Shown piece by piece: positions 34,367 through 43,350 of a DNA stretch of 64,000 bases. The stretch spans positions 434,001 through 498,000 of the forward strand of contig NZ_JACEIB010000003.1 in NCBI RefSeq assembly GCF_013778325.1. The letters are read 5' to 3'. The translations under genes and the position numbers were made by a program. This stretch comes from Sphingomonas chungangi (GTDB taxonomy: Bacteria; Pseudomonadota; Alphaproteobacteria; Sphingomonadales; Sphingomonadaceae). Every line of letters starts with the position of its first letter. The first letter of the stretch is position 1. Under the pieces are notes generated by a model. That model ran no database searches, was not told the origin of the DNA, and worked only from the letters and a program-made list of their open reading frames with translations.

Positions 34367-35484
34367 CGGCGATGGCGGACGAGGGCATCGATCTCGGCGA
34401 TCTGCGCGACGCGATCCGGCAGGTGCTGCGCGAGCATCCCGGCCCGATCGACGCGATCCCTGGCGAGGAGGGCGCGCCGATGGATCGCGCCTTATGGTCG
34501 ACGATGGCGGAGCTCGGCTGGCTGGGCCTCGGCATCGACGAGGCGCAGGGCGGGCTCGGCCTCGGCATGGCGCATCTTGGCGTGTTGTTCGAGGAGTTGG
34601 GTGGCGTACTCGCGGCGGTGCCGGCGATGCAGTCCTCGATCGCCGCCGAAGCGATCGCCGCGCATGGCAGCGAAACGGCCAAGGCGAAGATCCTTCCCGC
34701 GATCGTCGCCGGCGAAACTGTCGCGACGATCGCGCTTGCGGGCCGCGCCCTGCCGGTGTGGCAGGATGGCACCGTCTCGGGCGTGGTCGAGCATGTGCCA
34801 TTCGCGGCTGATGCCGATTTGCTGCTGCTGCCCGTCCGCGTGGGCGACGAGATCGTGCTGGCGCCGGTCGATTCGAACGCGTCCGGTGTTTCCTGCGAGA
34901 AACGTTTGGTCTCCGATCTAACCCGCCAGTTGGGCACGGTGCGGCTCGATTTCGTCGCGGTTCCGGAGGCCGATCTGCTCCGCCCCCGCGCGAATGGCTG
35001 GGAAGCGCTCGGCGACAGGATCGCCGTCGCGCTGGCCTGCGATGCGATCGGCGGCGCGGCCGAGATCCTCGCGCGCACCGTCGACTATCTAGGCATCCGC
35101 GAGCAGTTCGGCCGCCCGATCGGCTCGTTCCAGGCGCTCAAGCATCGCGCCGCGAGTTGGAAGGTATTGCTGGAAGCGTCCACCGCGCTCGTCCGCCAGG
35201 CGGCGTCCGCGCTCGCCGGAGCGGACGAGGACGCGTCCGCGCTCGCCTCCAGCGCCAAATTCTATGCCTGCGACACCTATGCCGCGATCTGCGAAGACGC
35301 GATCCAGCTACACGGCGGCATCGGCTTCACCTGGGAACATCCCTGCCACCTGTTCCTGAAGCGCGCGAAGCTGAACCAGATGCTCGGCGGCAGTTCGACC
35401 GAGCATAAGGAACGCGTCGCCCGCCTGGCCTTTGCGGACATGCTGGCGGAACCCCACATCGCCCCCGAACCGATCCCTGTCTGA
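34363..35484 (+). CDS. Acyl-CoA dehydrogenase family protein, long subunit of pair 2
   Basis: The 373-residue protein has the N-terminal helical domain LWSTMAELGWLGLGIDEAQGGLGLGMAHL. The middle domain is diverged, and the C-terminal domain has REQFGRPIGSFQALKHR and QLHGGIGFTWEHPCHLFLKRAK, where the glutamate of TWEH is a candidate catalytic base. It overlaps the short subunit by 4 bp, which favours equimolar synthesis and a heteromeric enzyme. An in-frame ATG at 34372 is an alternative start. The gene ends 11 bp before the Rieske oxygenase. Confidence 0.9.
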   Translation: MTAMADEGIDLGDLRDAIRQVLREHPGPIDAIPGEEGAPMDRALWSTMAELGWLGLGIDEAQGGLGLGMAHLGVLFEELGGVLAAVPAMQSSIAAEAIAAHGSETAKAKILPAIVAGETVATIALAGRALPVWQDGTVSGVVEHVPFAADADLLLLPVRVGDEIVLAPVDSNASGVSCEKRLVSDLTRQLGTVRLDFVAVPEADLLRPRANGWEALGDRIAVALACDAIGGAAEILARTVDYLGIREQFGRPIGSFQALKHRAASWKVLLEASTALVRQAASALAGADEDASALASSAKFYACDTYAAICEDAIQLHGGIGFTWEHPCHLFLKRAKLNQMLGGSSTEHKERVARLAFADMLAEPHIAPEPIPV

Positions 35485-35495
35485 CGGAGCCCGTC

Positions 35496-36659
35496 ATGGA
35501 CCAGCCGACCCCCCGCGACCTCCTCACCCCCGGCCAGCAGAAGCTGCTGGAGGCGATGCCCGCGCTCGACGAGATCCGTCTGCCCGAGGTGCGCGATTCG
35601 ATCCCCGCCTCGCACTATACCGATCCGGCGCGCTTCGATGCCGAGATGGCGTCGATCTTCCGCAAGGTGCCGGTGATCGCGGGCCCGTCCGCGCTGCTGC
35701 CCAAGCCGCGCGAATATGCCAGCGTCGACATCGTCGGCATGCCGGTCCTGCTCACCCGCACCAAGGACGGCACCGCCAAGGCCTTCGCCAACGTTTGCCG
35801 GCATCGCGGCATGAAGCTGTGCCTGTCGAAGGACCCGGTTTCCGCCGGCCGGCTCGTCTGCCCCTATCACGCCTGGACCTACGATCTCGAAGGCAGGCTG
35901 ATCGGCCTGCCGCGTTCCGAGACCTTCCCCGGCCTGGAGAAATCCCAGCTTGGCCTCAAGGAACTGCCCTGCAGCGAGGCGGGGGGCCTGATCTGGGTCG
36001 GCCTCGATCCGGACAGCCCGCCCGATTTCTCGACGGTCGAGGGCGAGCTCGCCGCCGATCTCGACGCCTTCTCGATGAAGGATCTGTTCCTGTTCGATCA
36101 CGCGACCTTCAAGGTCGAGGCGAACTGGAAGCTGCTGATGGATTCGATGCTGGACAGCTATCACGTCACCCGGCTGCACAAGGATTCGCTCGCCCAGTTC
36201 AGCGTCGACTCCGAGAATATGATCGACCGCATCGGGCCGCACATCCGCAACGCCGCGCATCGCGGGAATTTCGACAAGGCCGCCATCACGGATCGTTTCG
36301 GCGCGATGCGCAAGATGATGGTCTTCTCCTATATCGGCTTCCCCAACGGCATCATCGTCGTCAGCCCGCATTATATCAGCCTGGGCGTGGTGCGCCCGGT
36401 CGACAACCAGCGCACCGAGATCGACTATTACCAGCTCTACGACGCGCCGCCGCGCGACGAGCGCTACGCCGGCAAGATGCGCGAGGCGTTCGACCTGATG
36501 GAGCGGGTGTTCGCCAAGGAAGATTATTGGGCGGCCGAGATGTGCGACAAGGGCCTGCGTTCCGGCACGCTCGAGGAGGTGCAGCTGGGCGGCATGGAGG
36601 TGCAGATCCGCATGTTCCAGGACGCCGTCACCGAATGCCTGGAGGCGCACGCCGCCTAA
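35496..36659 (+). CDS. Rieske oxygenase large subunit
   Basis: This complete 387-residue Rieske oxygenase has Cys101-X-His103 (NVCRHRGMKL) and Cys122-X2-His125 (CPYHAWTYD). The iron helix NWKLLMDSMLDSYHVTRLH has bridging Asp220 and ligands His223 and His228. It differs from the 14304 and 51027 proteins in the spacing and the CPYHAW text, so it is a separate subfamily, closer to phenylpropionate/choline-monooxygenase-like large subunits. It has no beta subunit and no reductase nearby. It sits in the same operon as the acyl-CoA dehydrogenases and the second P450. Confidence 0.94.
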   Translation: MDQPTPRDLLTPGQQKLLEAMPALDEIRLPEVRDSIPASHYTDPARFDAEMASIFRKVPVIAGPSALLPKPREYASVDIVGMPVLLTRTKDGTAKAFANVCRHRGMKLCLSKDPVSAGRLVCPYHAWTYDLEGRLIGLPRSETFPGLEKSQLGLKELPCSEAGGLIWVGLDPDSPPDFSTVEGELAADLDAFSMKDLFLFDHATFKVEANWKLLMDSMLDSYHVTRLHKDSLAQFSVDSENMIDRIGPHIRNAAHRGNFDKAAITDRFGAMRKMMVFSYIGFPNGIIVVSPHYISLGVVRPVDNQRTEIDYYQLYDAPPRDERYAGKMREAFDLMERVFAKEDYWAAEMCDKGLRSGTLEEVQLGGMEVQIRMFQDAVTECLEAHAA

Positions 36660-36685
36660 CCGTCGATACGAGCGAGGAGAGCGTC

Positions 36686-37885
36686 ATGGCCGACGGGCAA
36701 ATGCGGGACGATTTCGCCCGCTTCGATCATCGCGAGCCCGCGCATCGCGTCCGCGCGGGCACGATCTGGCGCGACATGCAGGCCTGCTCGGGTCTGCCGC
36801 AGAGCGACCTCTACGGCGGCTTCCACGTCGTCACCCGGTATGACGACGTGATGAAGCTGGTGACCAGCCCCAGGCTCTTCTCCTCCGCGCAGGGCACCGC
36901 CTTCCCCGATCTCGATTTCGGCCACCGGATGCCGCCCGAGGATTACGATCCGCCGCTGCATGGCGAATATCGCTCGCTGCTCACCCGCTTCCTCACGCGC
37001 GAGCGGGTGGCTGGGCTGGAGTCGGCGGTGCGCAGCATGGTCGTCTCGCTGCTCGATGCGATCGGCGATGCGGCCGCAATCGATTTCGTCGAGGTCTTCG
37101 CCCGGCCGCTGCCGGTGATGATGGCGCTGGAGCTGCTGGGCCTGCCGCAGGCGGACGCTGCACGGCTCGACGGGCTGGTGCGCGATCTCCACCACGAGCG
37201 CGGTAATCCGCGCGGTGCAGAAGCGGCGGGTGAGCTCGAAGCCTATATCCGCGGCAGCATCGCCGCGCGGGAGGCGGAAGGGCCGCAGGGCGAGGCGCGG
37301 GACATCCTGTCCGCGGTGGCTTTCGGCGAGGTCCATGGCCGGCCGCTGAGCGCGGACGAGAAGGCGGCGATGATCCGCCTGCTGATGTTCGGCGGCTTCG
37401 ACACCACCGCGATCGCCTTGGCCTCGACGATACACTGGCTCGCGCAGCACCCCGACGATGCCGCACGGCTGCGCGCCGATCCGGCGATGCTGGAGCTGGC
37501 GACCGAGGAAATGGTACGCTTCGCCTCGCCCGCGTCCTATCTGCGCCGCACCGTGACCCAGGATACCGAGCTGGCGGGCTGCCCGCTCCACGCCGGGCGA
37601 CCGGTGCTGTTCAGCTTCGCCGCCGCCAATCGCGATACGACGAAGTTCGATCGCGCCGACGAACTGGTGCTTGATCGCCTGCCCAATCCGCATCTCGGCT
37701 TCGGCGCTGGCGTGCATCGCTGCATCGGCTCGTTCGTCGCCAAGCTGGAGCTGCGCGTCGCGCTCGAGGAAATCCTCGCGCGCTATTCCGGCATCCGCCT
37801 GCCCGACGATGCCGTGTTGCGCTGGGAGTCCGGCGAGAACCAGGGCATTTCCAGCCTACCCCTGATCCTGGAGAAAAGTGCATGA
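36686..37885 (+). CDS. Cytochrome P450
   Basis: This 399-residue soluble P450 has PPEDYDPPLHGEYRSLL, the I-helix MFGGFDTTAIALAS, the ExxR-type EEMVRFASP, and the haem loop FGAGVHRCIGSFVAKLEL. GAGGAGA precedes the ATG at 36686. The open frame reaches further upstream through the Rieske gene in another phase, which is not coding. A downstream SDR starts inside its stop codon (ATGA), so hydroxylation followed by alcohol oxidation is a sensible pair. Redox partners are not encoded here. Confidence 0.93.
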   Translation: MADGQMRDDFARFDHREPAHRVRAGTIWRDMQACSGLPQSDLYGGFHVVTRYDDVMKLVTSPRLFSSAQGTAFPDLDFGHRMPPEDYDPPLHGEYRSLLTRFLTRERVAGLESAVRSMVVSLLDAIGDAAAIDFVEVFARPLPVMMALELLGLPQADAARLDGLVRDLHHERGNPRGAEAAGELEAYIRGSIAAREAEGPQGEARDILSAVAFGEVHGRPLSADEKAAMIRLLMFGGFDTTAIALASTIHWLAQHPDDAARLRADPAMLELATEEMVRFASPASYLRRTVTQDTELAGCPLHAGRPVLFSFAAANRDTTKFDRADELVLDRLPNPHLGFGAGVHRCIGSFVAKLELRVALEEILARYSGIRLPDDAVLRWESGENQGISSLPLILEKSA

Positions 37886-38631
37886 CCGTGACCCGCGCGA
37901 TCCTGGTGACGGGCGGGGGCAGCGGCATCGGCCGCGCATCCGCCGAGCGGCTGGCGCGCGAGGGCGCGGCGGTGATGGTGGCGGATCGCGACGAGGCGGG
38001 CGGCCGTGCCGTCGTCGAGGCGATCGTGGCGGCGGGCGGCACCGCACGGTTCGCGGCGCTGGACGTGGCCGACGAGGCCGATGTCCGTGCCGTCGTCGCG
38101 GCGACGCTCGATGCCTTCGGCCGGCTCGACGGCGCGATCAACAGCGCCGGCGTACCGCAGGCCGCCAAGCCGGTGCACGAGATTGAGGCTTCGGAATGGG
38201 GCTTCTCGCTGGGCGTCAACCTCACCGGCATGTTCTACTGCCTCAAGCACCAGATCGCCGCGATGATAGGCAACGAAGGCGGCGGTGCGGTCGTCGCCAT
38301 CTCGTCCGCGGCGGCGGTGAAAGGCCTGATGCACAGCGCCGATTATTGCGCCGGCAAGGCGGGTATCCTCGGCCTCGTGCGGGGCGCCGCCGTGGATTAT
38401 GCCGAGCGCGGCATCCGCGTGAACGCGCTGCTGCCCGGTGCCTCCGACACGCCGCTGGCGCGTCGCTCCTCGGCCGCCAATCCCGCGCTCAAGGGCACGA
38501 TCCGCGTGCCGATGATGCGCATGTCGAGCCCGGACGAGATCGCCGCAGCGGCGGTCTGGCTCGTCTCGCCCGACAGTAGCTACGTCACCGGCGCGCAAAT
38601 CTGCGTCGACGGCGGCATGACCATCGCCTGA
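37882..38631 (+). CDS. SDR-family oxidoreductase
   Basis: This 249-residue classical SDR has TGGGSGIG, ADRDE (acidic residue for NAD), NSAG, an ISSAAAV serine and Tyr-Cys-Ala-Gly-Lys, ending YVTGAQICVDGGMTIA. It overlaps the P450 stop by 4 bp. It likely oxidises the alcohol made by the P450 or a hydroxyacyl-CoA. The aldehyde dehydrogenase follows 21 bp downstream. Confidence 0.93.
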   Translation: MTVTRAILVTGGGSGIGRASAERLAREGAAVMVADRDEAGGRAVVEAIVAAGGTARFAALDVADEADVRAVVAATLDAFGRLDGAINSAGVPQAAKPVHEIEASEWGFSLGVNLTGMFYCLKHQIAAMIGNEGGGAVVAISSAAAVKGLMHSADYCAGKAGILGLVRGAAVDYAERGIRVNALLPGASDTPLARRSSAANPALKGTIRVPMMRMSSPDEIAAAAVWLVSPDSSYVTGAQICVDGGMTIA

Positions 38632-38652
38632 TACGCAAGAAGGACTTATCCG

Positions 38653-40158
38653 ATGACCATCGAGACGCTCGACGCGCCGATCAAGAACCCGGGCCAGCTG
38701 TTCATCGACGGCGAATGGGTGGCGCCTTCCACCGATGCGACGATCGACGTGATCGCGCCCGCCACCGAGCAACTCTACCTGCGCGTCGCGGAAGCGAAGG
38801 AGGCGGATATCGAGCGCGCCGTCGCCGCTGCCCGCCTGGCGTTCGACGAGGGGCCGTGGCCGCGCATGTCGCATGCCGAGCGCGCGGGCTATCTGACCGC
38901 CATCGCCGAAAAGCTTACCGAGCGCTTGCCTGACGTCGCCGCGATCTGGCCCAACGAGATGGGCATCCTCCATTCGATGGCGAAGGATTATTCGGCGGGC
39001 GTCGCCGGCCTCTATTCCTATTATGCCAGCCTCGCCACGCGCTTCCCGTTCGAGGAGGAGCGGCGCACCTTCTCGGGCGCGAAGCTCGGGCTGCTGGTGC
39101 GCGAGCCGGTCGGCGTGGTCGGTGCGATCATTCCGTGGAATGGGCCGATCTCGCTGATCGCCTTCAAGATCGCGCCCGCCCTGCTCGCCGGCTGCACGGT
39201 GGTGATCAAGGCCTCGCCCGAGGCGCCGGGCCATGCGCTGCTGATGGCCGAGGTGGCCGAGTCGGTCGGCCTGCCCAAGGGTGTGGTCAACGTCGTCACC
39301 GCCGATCGCCAGGCCTCCGAGGCGCTGGTCCGCCATCCCGGCATCGACAAGATCGCCTTCACCGGATCGACCGCTGCCGGCACCCGCATCGCCTCGATCC
39401 TCGGCGAGCGCATGGCCCGCTATACGCTGGAGCTGGGCGGCAAATCGGCGGCGATCGTGCTCGACGATTACGATGTCGAGACGGCCGCGCGGACGATCGC
39501 CGAGCATGCCGGCGACATGACCGGGCAGGTCTGCGCCTCGCTTACTCGCGTCGTCGTCACGCGGGATCGGCACGACAGGCTGGTCGAGGCGCTGGCCGCC
39601 TCCTTCGGGGCGATACGGGTCGGCGATCCGTTCGATCCCGCCTCGCAGATGGGGCCACTCGCCACACAGCGTCAGCGTGATCGGGTCGAGGGTTATATCG
39701 CGGGCGCCCGCGCCGACGGCTTCACCCTGGCGACCGGTGGCGGGCGCCCGGCACACCTCAATCGCGGCTATTATGTCGAGCCGACCGTGTTCGGCCACGT
39801 CGACAACCGCTCGCGGCTGGGTCAGGAGGAAGTGTTCGGCCCCGTGCTCGCGGTGATCCCGGCGGCGGACGAGGCCGACGCGGTGCGGATCGCCAACGAC
39901 AGTCCGTTCGGTCTCAACGGCGCGGTGTTCACCAACGATATCGACCGTGCCTATGCGGTCGCGCGGCAGGTGCGCACCGGCACGATGGGCCACAATGCGA
40001 TTCGCATGGATTTCTCGATCGCGTTCGGCGGCTTCAAGCAGTCTGGCGTCGGCCGCGAAGGCGGCGTGGAGGGCCTGCACCCCTATCTCGAGACCAAGAC
40101 GGTGCTGCTCGACGGGCGACCGTCGCACCTTCCGATGAGGGACGGTAACGGACGCTAG
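38653..40158 (+). CDS. NAD(P)-dependent aldehyde dehydrogenase
   Basis: This 501-residue ALDH has the catalytic Glu260 in LELGGKSAAIVL and Cys294 in GQVCASLTRV (the family usually has Gly-Gln-X-Cys). IPWNGPIS and AFTGSTAAGT form the nucleotide site, and EEVFGPVLAVIP and FGGFKQSGVGREGG lie near the end. Together with the preceding P450 and SDR it gives an alkyl to alcohol to aldehyde to acid sequence. AAGGA lies 10 nt before the ATG. A second ALDH in the window is at 9757-11241. Confidence 0.95.
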   Translation: MTIETLDAPIKNPGQLFIDGEWVAPSTDATIDVIAPATEQLYLRVAEAKEADIERAVAAARLAFDEGPWPRMSHAERAGYLTAIAEKLTERLPDVAAIWPNEMGILHSMAKDYSAGVAGLYSYYASLATRFPFEEERRTFSGAKLGLLVREPVGVVGAIIPWNGPISLIAFKIAPALLAGCTVVIKASPEAPGHALLMAEVAESVGLPKGVVNVVTADRQASEALVRHPGIDKIAFTGSTAAGTRIASILGERMARYTLELGGKSAAIVLDDYDVETAARTIAEHAGDMTGQVCASLTRVVVTRDRHDRLVEALAASFGAIRVGDPFDPASQMGPLATQRQRDRVEGYIAGARADGFTLATGGGRPAHLNRGYYVEPTVFGHVDNRSRLGQEEVFGPVLAVIPAADEADAVRIANDSPFGLNGAVFTNDIDRAYAVARQVRTGTMGHNAIRMDFSIAFGGFKQSGVGREGGVEGLHPYLETKTVLLDGRPSHLPMRDGNGR

Positions 40159-40172
40159 AAACGGAGACCAAC

Positions 40173-40910
40173 ATGGGAGAACTTGCCGGCAAGGTGGCGC
40201 TGATCACGGGCGCGGCACGGGGGCTCGGCTGGGCGATGGCCGAGATATTCCATCGCGAGGGCGCGAGCGTTATGGCGAGCGATGTCCTCGTCGATCAGGG
40301 GCTGGCGCTCGCCGGCACGTATGACGAGCGCATGGCCTTCATCGAGCACGACGTGACGAGCGAGGCGCAGTGGGCGGCGGCGGTCGAGAAGACGGTCGGG
40401 ACCTACGGCAAGCTCGATATTCTCGTCAACAATGCCGGGCTGCACGGCGTTCATCCTTTCGAGGCGACCACGCCGGAGCTGTGGGATCACCTCCTCCGGG
40501 TGATGACAACCGGCCCATTCCTCGGTGTCCGCGTGGCGTTGCCATATTTGCTGGAAAGCGGCGAGGCAGCGATCGTCAACATCGCTTCGACCAACGCGAT
40601 CGGCGGCATGGCGCAGACCAGCGCCTACACCGCCGCCAAGCACGGCGTGCTCGGTTTCTCGCGGTCGCTGGCGCTGGAATATATCGGCCGGGGAATCCGG
40701 GTGAACGCCGTCTGCCCCGGCGGAATGGAAACCGCGATGCTCCATGAAGCTTTCGGCAACCAGATCGAGACGTTCGGCGCGCAGCTGCCGATCGGGCGGC
40801 TCGCCGATCCGCGCGAGGTTGCCGAGATGGTCTGCTTCCTGGCCTCAGCGCGCGCCTCCTACGTCGTAGGCGCGACGATCGTGGTCGACGGTGGATTGAC
40901 CGTCGGCTGA
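40173..40910 (+). CDS. SDR-family oxidoreductase
   Basis: This 245-residue SDR has TGAARGLG, SDVLVD, VNNAG, an IASTNA serine and Tyr-Thr-Ala-Ala-Lys, ending YVVGATIVVDGGLTVG. ACGGAGACC precedes the ATG, 14 bp after the aldehyde dehydrogenase. It ends the nine-gene plus-strand run that begins at 31035. It converges with the crotonase gene with a 3-bp gap, and no terminator hairpin is visible there. Confidence 0.93.
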   Translation: MGELAGKVALITGAARGLGWAMAEIFHREGASVMASDVLVDQGLALAGTYDERMAFIEHDVTSEAQWAAAVEKTVGTYGKLDILVNNAGLHGVHPFEATTPELWDHLLRVMTTGPFLGVRVALPYLLESGEAAIVNIASTNAIGGMAQTSAYTAAKHGVLGFSRSLALEYIGRGIRVNAVCPGGMETAMLHEAFGNQIETFGAQLPIGRLADPREVAEMVCFLASARASYVVGATIVVDGGLTVG

Positions 40911-40913
40911 GTT

Positions 40914-41696
40914 TTAGCGCCCGGTGAAACGCGGGGGCCGGCGTTCCTGGAAGGCACGGATTCCTTCGGCGAAATCCTCGGTGCGACCGGCGTCGCGCTG
41001 GCCGGCGCGCTCGTTCGAGAGCGCGGTCTCGAAGCTGCTGTCGAGCGCGGCCCAGGCGACGCGCTTGATCACCGCGATCGAGGCCGGCCCGTTCGCCAGA
41101 TCGTGCGCCATGGCCATCGCCTCGCCGTCCAGCGCGTCGTCGGCCACGACGCGGTTGATCAATCCCCAATCGAAGGCCTTGGCGGCGGGGAGGCGGTCGC
41201 CGAGCAGCATCAGCTCCATCGCGCGCGGACGACCGATCGCCCGCGTCAGCAGATAGGAGGATCCGCCGTCCGGCGAGAGGCCGACGCGGGAGAAGGCCTG
41301 GTAGAAATAACCGGTCTCGCTCGCCAGGATCAGATCGCCGGCCAGCGCGATGCCGCAGCCGACCCCGGCCGCCGCGCCGCGCACCGCCGTGATCATCGGG
41401 ACCGGCGCGTCGCGCATCGCATGGACGATCGGATTGAACACGCCGTCCAGATAAGCTCCGGCATCGCGCACGGGATCGGCCATATCGAGCCACTCGTCGC
41501 CAAGGTCGGCGCCCGAGCAGAAGGCGCGTCCCTCGCCCGACAGGACGATCGCGCGTGCCTCGCGCGATGCCCGACCGATCGCGTCGAGCAACTCGCGTCC
41601 CATCGCCGGGCCGATCGCGTTGAGCCTTGCCGGATCGTTCAGCCGGATCGAAGCGACATTGTCGGTCACTTCATATGTCAGTTTTGCGTAGGGCAT
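40914..41696 (-). CDS. Enoyl-CoA hydratase/isomerase family protein
   Basis: This 260-residue crotonase has FCSGADLGDEWLD, GAAAGVGCGIALAGDLI, and YFYQAFSRVGLSPDGGSSYLL in place of the usual P-E block, with RAMELMLLGDRLP carrying the second Glu. This pattern is that of PaaG-like isomerases or hydratases. The start is taken at 41696, with GGAAAGG 6 nt upstream; an ATG two codons earlier (41702) is possible. It is divergent from an acyl-CoA ligase across a gap with a TAATCGATCGAT site. Confidence 0.92.
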   Translation of the reverse strand: MPYAKLTYEVTDNVASIRLNDPARLNAIGPAMGRELLDAIGRASREARAIVLSGEGRAFCSGADLGDEWLDMADPVRDAGAYLDGVFNPIVHAMRDAPVPMITAVRGAAAGVGCGIALAGDLILASETGYFYQAFSRVGLSPDGGSSYLLTRAIGRPRAMELMLLGDRLPAAKAFDWGLINRVVADDALDGEAMAMAHDLANGPASIAVIKRVAWAALDSSFETALSNERAGQRDAGRTEDFAEGIRAFQERRPPRFTGR

Positions 41697-41728
41697 TGGC
41701 ATCCTTTCCCGATGCGTCCATCCTGTCC

Positions 41729-41742
41729 TAATCGATCGATGA
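41729..41742. promoter_or_regulatory. TAATCGATCGATTA-type operator, site 1
   Basis: TAATCGATCGATGA matches the perfect palindrome found at 59321 except for one base. It lies in the 91-bp gap between the divergent crotonase and acyl-CoA ligase genes. Confidence 0.6.
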
Positions 41743-41787
41743 AACCAAGCATCGCGCCCCGGATGCCGGGAAGACGGGAGGACGCCG

Positions 41788-43350
41788 ATGTATCTCACGC
41801 AGTGCCTGCACCGGCACGTCCAGCAAATGCCCGACGCGATCGCCGCCGTCGATCCCGACGCCGTGGTGAACTGGGTGGAGCTGCGGGATCGGGCCGCACG
41901 ATTTGCCGGCATGCTACGGGCGAGAGGGCTTCAGCCGGGTGACCGGGTGGCGATGCTCGGTCGCAACGGTATCGATTTCGTGGTCTTCATTCTCGGCACA
42001 TGGTGGGCCGGCGGCGTCATCAACCCGGTCAACACCCGCTGGACGACCGTGGAGATGGCCTACTCGTTGGAAAATTGCGGCACGCGCTTCCTGTTCGTCG
42101 ATACGGTGTTCGAGCCGCTGGTGCCGGCACTCGCTGCAGCCGCGCCGAATCTCGCGCAGATCATTCCTACCGCCAAGCTTTACGAATGGATGGCAGGCGC
42201 CGCACCGGCCGAAGATGCGTTGCGTCGCGGGGGCGATCTCGCCGCCATCCTCTACACCGGCGGCACCACCGGCTTTCCCAAGGGCGTGATGCTGAGCCAT
42301 GCCAATCTGGCGGGTTCGCTGCTTGGCGTGCTGGCCCAGCCGCACGGTCCCGCGACCGGCGCTTATCTCAATGTCGCGCCGCTTTTCCACGTAGGGTCGT
42401 TGTCCGGCCTGCTCATCACCCTCTATTCGGGACAGGCGAGCATCTTCCTGCCGCAGTTCGAGCCGCTTGCCGTGCTGGAGGCGATCGAGCGGCACCGGCC
42501 CGGCGACATCTTTCTGGTGCCGACCATGTTGCGGATGCTCCTCCAGCATCCGCGCTTTGCGGAGTTCGACACCGGATCGATCCGGCAGATCCGCTACGGC
42601 GCGTCGCCGATCGACGAGGTGCTGATGGATATCGCGATCGCCGCTTTCCCGCGCGCGCGCTTCAACCAGTCCTACGGCATGACGGAGCTCGGCCCCGTCG
42701 CCAGTACGCTGGCGCCGGAAGACCATGAGCCGGCGGCGCGGATCAATGGCCACCTGCGCTCGGCCGGTCGCGCGACGCCGACCTGTGAGCTGCGTATCGT
42801 CGGACCTGACGACCGCGAGTTGCCGCGCGGAGAGATTGGCGAGATCGTGGCGCGGGGGCAGGGCGTGATGCTGGGCTACTGGGATTTGCCCGAGCTTACC
42901 GCCGAGGCGTTGCGTGGCGGCTGGATGCACACCGGCGACATGGGACGGATGGACGAGGCCGGCTATGTCACCGTCGTCGATCGGCTCAAGGACATGATCG
43001 TGACCGGTGGCGAGAATGTCTATTCCGCCGAGGTCGAAAGCGCACTGGCTGGACATGACGACGTCGCGGCGGTGGCGGTGATCGCGGCGCCCGATCCGCG
43101 CTGGGGCGAACGGGTCCATGCGGTGATCGTCCCGCGCGCCGGCAGGCGCCCCGGCGAAGCGGCGCTGATCGCCCACTGCCGCGATCACATCGCCGGCTAC
43201 AAGCTGCCGCGCAGCTTCGAATTCGTCGATGCGCTGCCGCTCTCGGCCGCCGGCAAGGTGCAGAAGAACGTGCTGCGCGACCGGCTGCGAGCGGAAGCTC
43301 AGGCGATCACCCCGCTCGCTCGCAGCGCGGCGATCCGCTCGGCCGAATAG
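41788..43350 (+). CDS. AMP-dependent acyl-CoA synthetase
   Basis: This 520-residue ligase of the long-chain fatty-acyl/aryl type has LYTGGTTGFPKGVMLSHANL (about 155-174), SYGMTELGP (near 295), GDMGRMDEAGYVTVVDRLKDMIVTGGENVYS (near 388), and the catalytic lysine in LPLSAAGKVQKNVLRDR. GGAGGACGCCG precedes the ATG. Its 3' end overlaps the convergent alpha-methylacyl-CoA racemase by 52 bp. It would load the CoA thioester that the racemase then epimerises. It is one of three ligases in the window. Confidence 0.93.
   Translation: MYLTQCLHRHVQQMPDAIAAVDPDAVVNWVELRDRAARFAGMLRARGLQPGDRVAMLGRNGIDFVVFILGTWWAGGVINPVNTRWTTVEMAYSLENCGTRFLFVDTVFEPLVPALAAAAPNLAQIIPTAKLYEWMAGAAPAEDALRRGGDLAAILYTGGTTGFPKGVMLSHANLAGSLLGVLAQPHGPATGAYLNVAPLFHVGSLSGLLITLYSGQASIFLPQFEPLAVLEAIERHRPGDIFLVPTMLRMLLQHPRFAEFDTGSIRQIRYGASPIDEVLMDIAIAAFPRARFNQSYGMTELGPVASTLAPEDHEPAARINGHLRSAGRATPTCELRIVGPDDRELPRGEIGEIVARGQGVMLGYWDLPELTAEALRGGWMHTGDMGRMDEAGYVTVVDRLKDMIVTGGENVYSAEVESALAGHDDVAAVAVIAAPDPRWGERVHAVIVPRAGRRPGEAALIAHCRDHIAGYKLPRSFEFVDALPLSAAGKVQKNVLRDRLRAEAQAITPLARSAAIRSAE

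Noticed and set aside
33298-35484. An apparent 728-residue protein ending in the fourth acyl-CoA dehydrogenase
   Set aside because: The dehydrogenase begins at 34363 in an ATGA overlap. The upstream stretch is a shadow of the third dehydrogenase.
35432-37885. An apparent 817-residue fusion reading through the Rieske gene into the P450
   Set aside because: The upstream part is the wrong phase of the Rieske gene. The P450 has its own ATG at 36686 with GAGGAGA upstream.
37783-40128. A 781-codon minus-strand frame opposite the SDR and aldehyde dehydrogenase
   Set aside because: No domain, no ribosome site, and it lies opposite two clear coding genes. It is a shadow of their codon bias.
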